7,679 nucleotides of DNA, taken from Candidatus Mediterraneibacter gallistercoris. GTDB taxonomy: Bacteria; Bacillota_A; Clostridia; Lachnospirales; Lachnospiraceae. The notes under the pieces were generated by a model. That model saw only the letters and a program-made list of their open reading frames with translations, was not told the origin of the DNA and did no database searches. The DNA lies in contig DWWI01000193.1 in assembly GCA_019119745.1 (NCBI GenBank), positions 1 through 7,679 of the forward strand, written 5' to 3'. Within the stretch, counting starts at the first letter, position 1, and each line of letters begins with the position of its first letter. Positions 5,879 through 7,679 of the stretch are shown here, in pieces. The position numbers were made by a program, and so were the translations under genes.

Positions 5879-6763
5879 TTATGCTTTCGTAAGTTTTCTC
5901 GCAATAAAGCTTGACAGTGCGTTGATACCTACCACGAGTACGAGCAGGATCACTGCGGTTGCGTATGCCTGGTCCATGTAGAGGCCCTCGCTTGAGAGGA
6001 CGTACATATGAAGGGCAAGCGTTCGTCCGGATCCCATCACGCTGTCCGGGATCTGGGCTACGGTTCCGGATGTGTACATCAGCGCCGCGGTCTCGCCAAC
6101 GATACGTCCGATGGCGAGGATCACTCCTGCGAGCACGCCCGGGATTGCGGACGGAAGTACGATACGGAACACGGTGCGCAGTTTGCCCGCGCCCAGTCCG
6201 AAGCTTCCTTCGCGGTACGAATCGGGAACTGCTTTCAGTGCTTCCTCCGTCGTCCTCATGATCAGCGGAAGGATCATGATCGCGATGGTGAAGGCGCCTG
6301 CCAGAAGGGAGAAGCCCCAACCCAGTGTGTTTACGAAGAACAGCATACCGAAGAGGCCGTACACGATAGACGGGATTCCCTGCAGTGTCTCTGTCGTCAG
6401 CCGGATGACCTCAACGAATTTATTTCCTCTCTTTGCATACTCCACAAGGAAGATCGCGGAGAAGATCCCGAAAGGCACTGCGATGATCAGGGATAACAGC
6501 GTCATAACGATCGTATTGACAAAAGCCGGTATGACCGAAGCATTTTCCGAACTGTATTCCAGTGAGAAAAGCGACGGTGTGATATGCGGCAGTCCATTGA
6601 TCAGGATATACGCGATCAGGAAGATCAGCACCGCAAATGTGATGATCGACGCCAGCATCACGAGCAGCATCACGATAAATGAGCCCGGATGTTTCAGATA
6701 AGTCTTAAGCTTATCTGCAGCCGTTGTCTTATTAACCATTGTTTTTCCTGTCTGATTACTCAT
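5879..6763 (-). CDS. pstA: Phosphate ABC transporter permease PstA (294 aa)
   Basis: Inner-membrane channel subunit paired with PstC. After a polar cytoplasmic start (1-28) there is TM1 (about 29-55), then a short extracytoplasmic loop and further hydrophobic segments near 80-108, 127-146, 150-172, 205-232 and 268-289, six in all. The ABC permease EAA loop that contacts PstB is EGSFGLGAGKLRTVFRIVLP (185-204) followed by SAIPG. The motif GIPSIVYGLFG (129-139) matches the partner's GIPSVIYGFFG, as expected for the paired Pst permeases. The ATG overlaps the pstC end by 8 nt with a G-rich Shine-Dalgarno (GAGGGGGG) about 7 nt upstream, so translation is probably coupled. The length is normal for PstA (about 280-300 aa). 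No truncation or frameshift is seen. Confidence 0.96.
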   Translation of the reverse strand: MSNQTGKTMVNKTTAADKLKTYLKHPGSFIVMLLVMLASIITFAVLIFLIAYILINGLPHITPSLFSLEYSSENASVIPAFVNTIVMTLLSLIIAVPFGIFSAIFLVEYAKRGNKFVEVIRLTTETLQGIPSIVYGLFGMLFFVNTLGWGFSLLAGAFTIAIMILPLIMRTTEEALKAVPDSYREGSFGLGAGKLRTVFRIVLPSAIPGVLAGVILAIGRIVGETAALMYTSGTVAQIPDSVMGSGRTLALHMYVLSSEGLYMDQAYATAVILLVLVVGINALSSFIARKLTKA

Positions 6764-7649
6764 GATCCGCCCCCCTCTTAAGTAATGCTACGCTTAAGTT
6801 GATGATCAGGATGAACACGAAGAGTACGACTCCTGTTGCGATCAGCGCTTCTCTGTGAAGGCCTGTCGCATAGCCCATCTCAATTACGATATTTCCGGTC
6901 AGGGTACGGATACCGTCAAGGATACTTCCGGTAAGTCTCGCCTGGTTACCGACGATCATGATGACCGCCATTGTCTCGCCGATGGCACGTCCGATCCCCA
7001 GGACGATCCCCGCGATCACGCCTGATTTGGCAGCCGGGATAATTACTCGGAAGATACTTCTCTCTTTTGTTGCTCCCAGTGCGAGCGAACCTTCATAGTA
7101 ATGAGAAGGAACCGCGCGCATCGCGCTCTCTGTCGTCCCGATGATGGTCGGGAGGATCATCATGCCGAGGATCAGGGAGGCGGTCAGGATGCTGTTTCCG
7201 TTGCCCGGCTTGGATACAAGGTGCGCCTTATACAGAAATGTTCCGAACTCGCGGACAAGCGGCACAACTACTACCAGACCAAAGAAGCCGTAGATGACCG
7301 AAGGGATGCCTGCCAGCAGCTCGGTGGCCGCTTTGAGCGGCTTGTAGATCTGCTTCGGGCAGTACATTGCCATGAAGACAGATGTCAGGATCCCGATCGG
7401 CACGCCGAAGATGATCGCTCCCGCAGTCACATAGAGACTTCCGACGATCATCGGCAGGATCCCGAACTGTTCGCTGTTCGGCCGCCAGATCTCACCTGTC
7501 AGGAATTTGATAAATCCGATTTCTCTCATTGCAGGGATACCATTTGCGAACAGGAAGATGCAAATGAGTGCCACCGCCAGCACGGATGCACATGCGGCAA
7601 CGAAAAATACTCCCTGCATGAATTTTTCAGTCCATGCTTTTGATTTCAT
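6756..7649 (-). CDS. pstC: Phosphate ABC transporter permease PstC (297 aa)
   Basis: Inner-membrane channel subunit of the high-affinity phosphate importer. TM1 spans about 12-35, followed by an extracytoplasmic stretch (36-64) with FLTGEIWRP, typical of PstC. Further hydrophobic segments lie near 66-95, 112-132, 153-172, 205-234 and 266-289. The EAA loop is EGSLALGATKERSIFRVIIP (186-205) followed by AAKSG, and AIGET (222-226) is the conserved post-loop motif. The FLTGEIWRP segment and order before pstA distinguish it from PstA. The start at 7649 has AGGAGG 5 nt upstream. The end overlaps pstA by 8 nt. The length is typical (about 290-320 aa). Nothing is missing. Confidence 0.96.
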   Translation of the reverse strand: MKSKAWTEKFMQGVFFVAACASVLAVALICIFLFANGIPAMREIGFIKFLTGEIWRPNSEQFGILPMIVGSLYVTAGAIIFGVPIGILTSVFMAMYCPKQIYKPLKAATELLAGIPSVIYGFFGLVVVVPLVREFGTFLYKAHLVSKPGNGNSILTASLILGMMILPTIIGTTESAMRAVPSHYYEGSLALGATKERSIFRVIIPAAKSGVIAGIVLGIGRAIGETMAVIMIVGNQARLTGSILDGIRTLTGNIVIEMGYATGLHREALIATGVVLFVFILIINLSVALLKRGADHE

Positions 7650-7658
7650 TTTTTCCTC

Positions 7659-7679
7659 CTAATGAGCCGGGAAGACATA
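7659..7679 (-). CDS. Possible last six codons of an upstream gene, probably pstS
   Basis: From the window edge one minus-strand frame reads Y-V-F-P-A-H then TAG (7661-7659), with the stop overlapping the AGGAGG that serves pstC. Genes this close upstream of pstC are nearly always pstS, the phosphate-binding lipoprotein, but six residues cannot identify it. Another frame over the same bases is also open, so even the reading frame is a guess from position. Confidence 0.25.
   Translation of the reverse strand, partial: YVFPAH

Noticed and set aside
5796..6320. Minus-strand 174-codon frame overlapping pstA
   Set aside because: Out-of-frame shadow of pstA, very Arg-rich, with no family features; the pstA frame is unambiguous.

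Overview
The window looks like a chromosomal segment of a Gram-positive Clostridia, most likely a gut Lachnospiraceae relative. This is inferred from roughly balanced base composition, strong AGGAGG-type ribosome binding sites, and the gene order pstC-pstA-pstB-phoU followed by a PhoP/PhoR-type two-component pair. No rRNA, tRNA or CRISPR array was seen. Every gene that can be supported lies on the minus strand, so transcription runs from high to low coordinates.

Right part (7679 to 2346): a phosphate uptake and sensing operon. The last codons of an upstream gene, probably pstS, enter at the right edge. Then come pstC and pstA (permeases, overlapping by 8 nt), a 75-nt gap with a perfect hairpin and a Pho-box-like tandem repeat, pstB (ATPase), phoU (3 nt later), an OmpR-family response regulator, and a membrane histidine kinase that overlaps the regulator by 4 nt. 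Transporter, PhoU and the two-component pair are therefore probably one transcription unit. In such systems PstSCAB imports phosphate, PhoU relays transporter status to the kinase, and the kinase and regulator control the phosphate-starvation genes, probably including this operon.

Middle part (2345 to 1538): about 800 bp without a convincing gene. Its main feature is a 380-bp imperfect palindrome (1971-2350). The arms are about 180 nt, the loop is 20 nt, and the outer edge overlaps the phoR stop codon. It looks like a foldback or MITE-like element, and I do not recognise its family. Between it and the next gene are only short, possibly decayed reading frames.

Left part (1597 to 1): a sigma-A-type promoter with a 12-bp inverted-repeat operator over its -10 region, a small YtrA/YhcF-type GntR repressor gene (122 aa), and 61 nt later the 5' part of a clpC-like AAA+ unfoldase gene that runs off the left edge. 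The arrangement suggests a self-repressed gntR-clpC operon in which a GntR regulator occupies the position that CtsR often has in other Firmicutes.
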